A stretch of DNA of 7,144 nucleotides from Chloroflexota bacterium (GTDB lineage Bacteria; Chloroflexota; Anaerolineae; VGOG01). The stretch is from assembly GCA_030615705.1 (NCBI GenBank), contig JAUWYT010000076.1:1-7144 (forward strand), in the 5' to 3' direction. A program made the position numbers and the translations under genes. Numbering within the stretch: position 1 is the first letter of the stretch; every line of letters begins with the position of its first letter. This document shows, one piece after another, positions 6,186 through 7,144 of the stretch. Under the pieces are notes generated by a model. The model was given only the letters and a program-made list of their open reading frames with translations, did not search any database and was not told where the DNA came from.

Positions 6186-7144
6186 TACCCCGGCTCCTCG
6201 AGATATCCCTGTGCTTTCAACAGCTCAGCATTGAGGATGGCTGCCCCGGCCGCCCCCCGGATGGTGTTATGGCCCAGGAGGACGAACTTGTAATCTAGCA
6301 CCGGACATTCCCGCACCCGCCCGACCACCACGCTCATTCCTCCGCCCTCATCGCGGTCGAGACGGGGTTGAGGGCGATCAATCTCCCCCCTCACCACGAT
6401 GGGGTGCTCCGGGGCGCTGGGCAGCCCCAAATCCTGGAGAGGCCCTCGAAAGCCCTGCAACGCTTCCACTAGTTCCTCGCGGCCTGGCTCTTGTGCCAGC
6501 TTCACCGAGACAGCTTCCAGGTGCCCCTCTCGTGTGGCCACGCGGTGACACTGAGCGCTGATAATCACCTCTGCTTCCCTGACGGCCGCCCCCTCCAACT
6601 GCCCCAGAAGCTTAAGCGGCTCCCTCTCCAGCTTTCCCTCTTCGCCGGCGATGTAGGGGATGACGTTATCCAGAATATCCAGGGAGGGAACGCCGGGATA
6701 ACCAGCGCCGGAGAGAGCCTGCATGGTCACCACGCTGAGAGCTGTGATCCCAAAGCGATCCCAGATCGGTTTCAAAGCCAGCACCAGTTGGGCCGTGGAG
6801 CAATTCGGGTTGGTGACGATGAAGCCTTTCCAGCCGCGCCTTCGTCGCTGAATTCCGATGAGAGCCAGATGGTCGGGGTTGACCTCAGGCACCAACAAAG
6901 GTACGTCTGGGTCGAGGCGGTGGTTGCGGGCGTTGCTGGAAACGGCATAACCCGCAGCGGCGAACTCCTCCTCGATGGGCCCCGCCACCTCAGCCGGGAG
7001 GGCGGAGAATACCAGACGGCAGGTGAGGTCGGGCCTGCATTCCTCAACGACGATCTCTTTTACAAGAGCGGGTATCCCTTCGACCCTTCGGCTACGCCCC
7101 GCCCTGAGCGGGACGAAGGGCTCAGGACAGGCAGGCTCAGGACA
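6185..7144 (-). CDS. asd: Aspartate-semialdehyde dehydrogenase, lacking its N terminus (runs off right edge)
   Basis: NADPH-dependent reduction of L-aspartyl-4-phosphate to the semialdehyde (EC 1.2.1.11), the branch point to lysine/diaminopimelate, threonine and methionine. 319 residues are in the window; roughly the first 60, with the dinucleotide-binding start, lie outside. No true start is visible: the frame is open to the edge, and the GTG at 6988 is internal (LVFSALPAEVAG). Catalytic residues, window numbering: Cys115 (NPNCSTAQ), Gln142 (MQALSGAGYPG), Arg201 and His208 (HRVATREGH). The spacings of 27 and 7 equal those of E. coli Asd C135/Q162 and R267/H274. Phe/Ser-Asn-rich VSSNARNHRLDPDVPLL and the C-terminal GAAGAAILNAELL indicate the archaeal/alternative-type branch. 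Window residues 1 to about 23 (CPEPACPEPFVPLRAG...) come from a repeat inserted just before IPALVKEIVVEEC. The stop overlaps the next gene's ATG. Confidence 0.93.
   Translation of the reverse strand, partial: CPEPACPEPFVPLRAGRSRRVEGIPALVKEIVVEECRPDLTCRLVFSALPAEVAGPIEEEFAAAGYAVSSNARNHRLDPDVPLLVPEVNPDHLALIGIQRRRRGWKGFIVTNPNCSTAQLVLALKPIWDRFGITALSVVTMQALSGAGYPGVPSLDILDNVIPYIAGEEGKLEREPLKLLGQLEGAAVREAEVIISAQCHRVATREGHLEAVSVKLAQEPGREELVEALQGFRGPLQDLGLPSAPEHPIVVRGEIDRPQPRLDRDEGGGMSVVVGRVRECPVLDYKFVLLGHNTIRGAAGAAILNAELLKAQGYLEEPG
7076..7144. repeat. Dispersed palindromic element inside asd (continues past the edge)
   Basis: Same end sequences as the other copies: CCCTTCGAC at 7076 and GGGCTCAGGACA (7118-7129), followed by a second GGCTCAGGACA at the edge. 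The centre differs and is a nested hairpin: CCCTTCG (7084-7090) pairs with CGAAGGG (7114-7120), and within it CCCGC (7098-7102) pairs with GCGGG (7108-7112). It is read in frame as CPEPACPEPFVPLRAGRSRRVEG. Confidence 0.75.

Noticed and set aside
5655..6293. 212-codon open frame on the plus strand
   Set aside because: It lies antisense to the HAD-like gene and the asd end, has no family motifs, and includes translated repeat DNA; it is a shadow of GC-rich coding sequence.
6185..6988. asd starting at 6988
   Set aside because: That codon is GTG inside the conserved SALPAEVAG segment; the frame and homology continue upstream to the window edge.

Overview
The window looks like a GC-rich bacterial genome fragment, most plausibly Chloroflexota (Anaerolineae/Dehalococcoidia-like). 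That is inference from three things: the gene mix (PolX with a PHP domain beside an SPL-like radical SAM gene), the Pro/Thr-rich SH3b membrane protein, and dispersed palindromic repeats with CCCTTCGAC...GGCTCAGGACA ends. No rRNA, tRNA, CRISPR array, transposase or phage gene was found.

Layout. Almost everything is read on the minus strand. From the right edge: a partial aspartate-semialdehyde dehydrogenase (asd, 7144-6185) is coupled through a TAATG overlap to a HAD-like protein of unknown function (6185-4872). Convergent with it, on the plus strand, is ybaK, a Cys-tRNA(Pro) deacylase (4350-4817). Divergent from ybaK, a good sigma70-type promoter (4266-4238) drives polX (4163-2448) and an SH3b membrane protein (2430-1933). 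These are followed by a radical SAM gene that appears inactivated (1882-766). After about 350 bases of repeats, the first 139 codons of an Fpg/Nei-type glycosylase (419-1) run off the left edge.

Themes. (1) DNA repair: PolX, an Fpg/Nei glycosylase and an SPL-like radical SAM protein lie together, which fits base-excision or lesion repair. (2) Decay: the radical SAM gene carries a one-base deletion, a TGA in a probable Trp codon and a TAG in a probable Tyr codon. Past the TAG the same frame encodes 53 more residues that resemble the N-terminal helix-hairpin-helix region of the neighbouring PolX, so the ancestral protein was probably a radical SAM-HhH fusion. (3) Repeats inside genes: related palindromic repeats sit in the intergenic region 514-716 and also, in frame and without stops, inside the HAD-like gene (two insertions) and inside asd. 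In both genes the large repeat is read in the same orientation and phase (CPEPFVP), much like the palindromic elements found inside Rickettsia proteins. (4) In the HAD-like protein the apparent HAD motifs occur in the order IV - I - cap - II, which suggests a circularly permuted fold.
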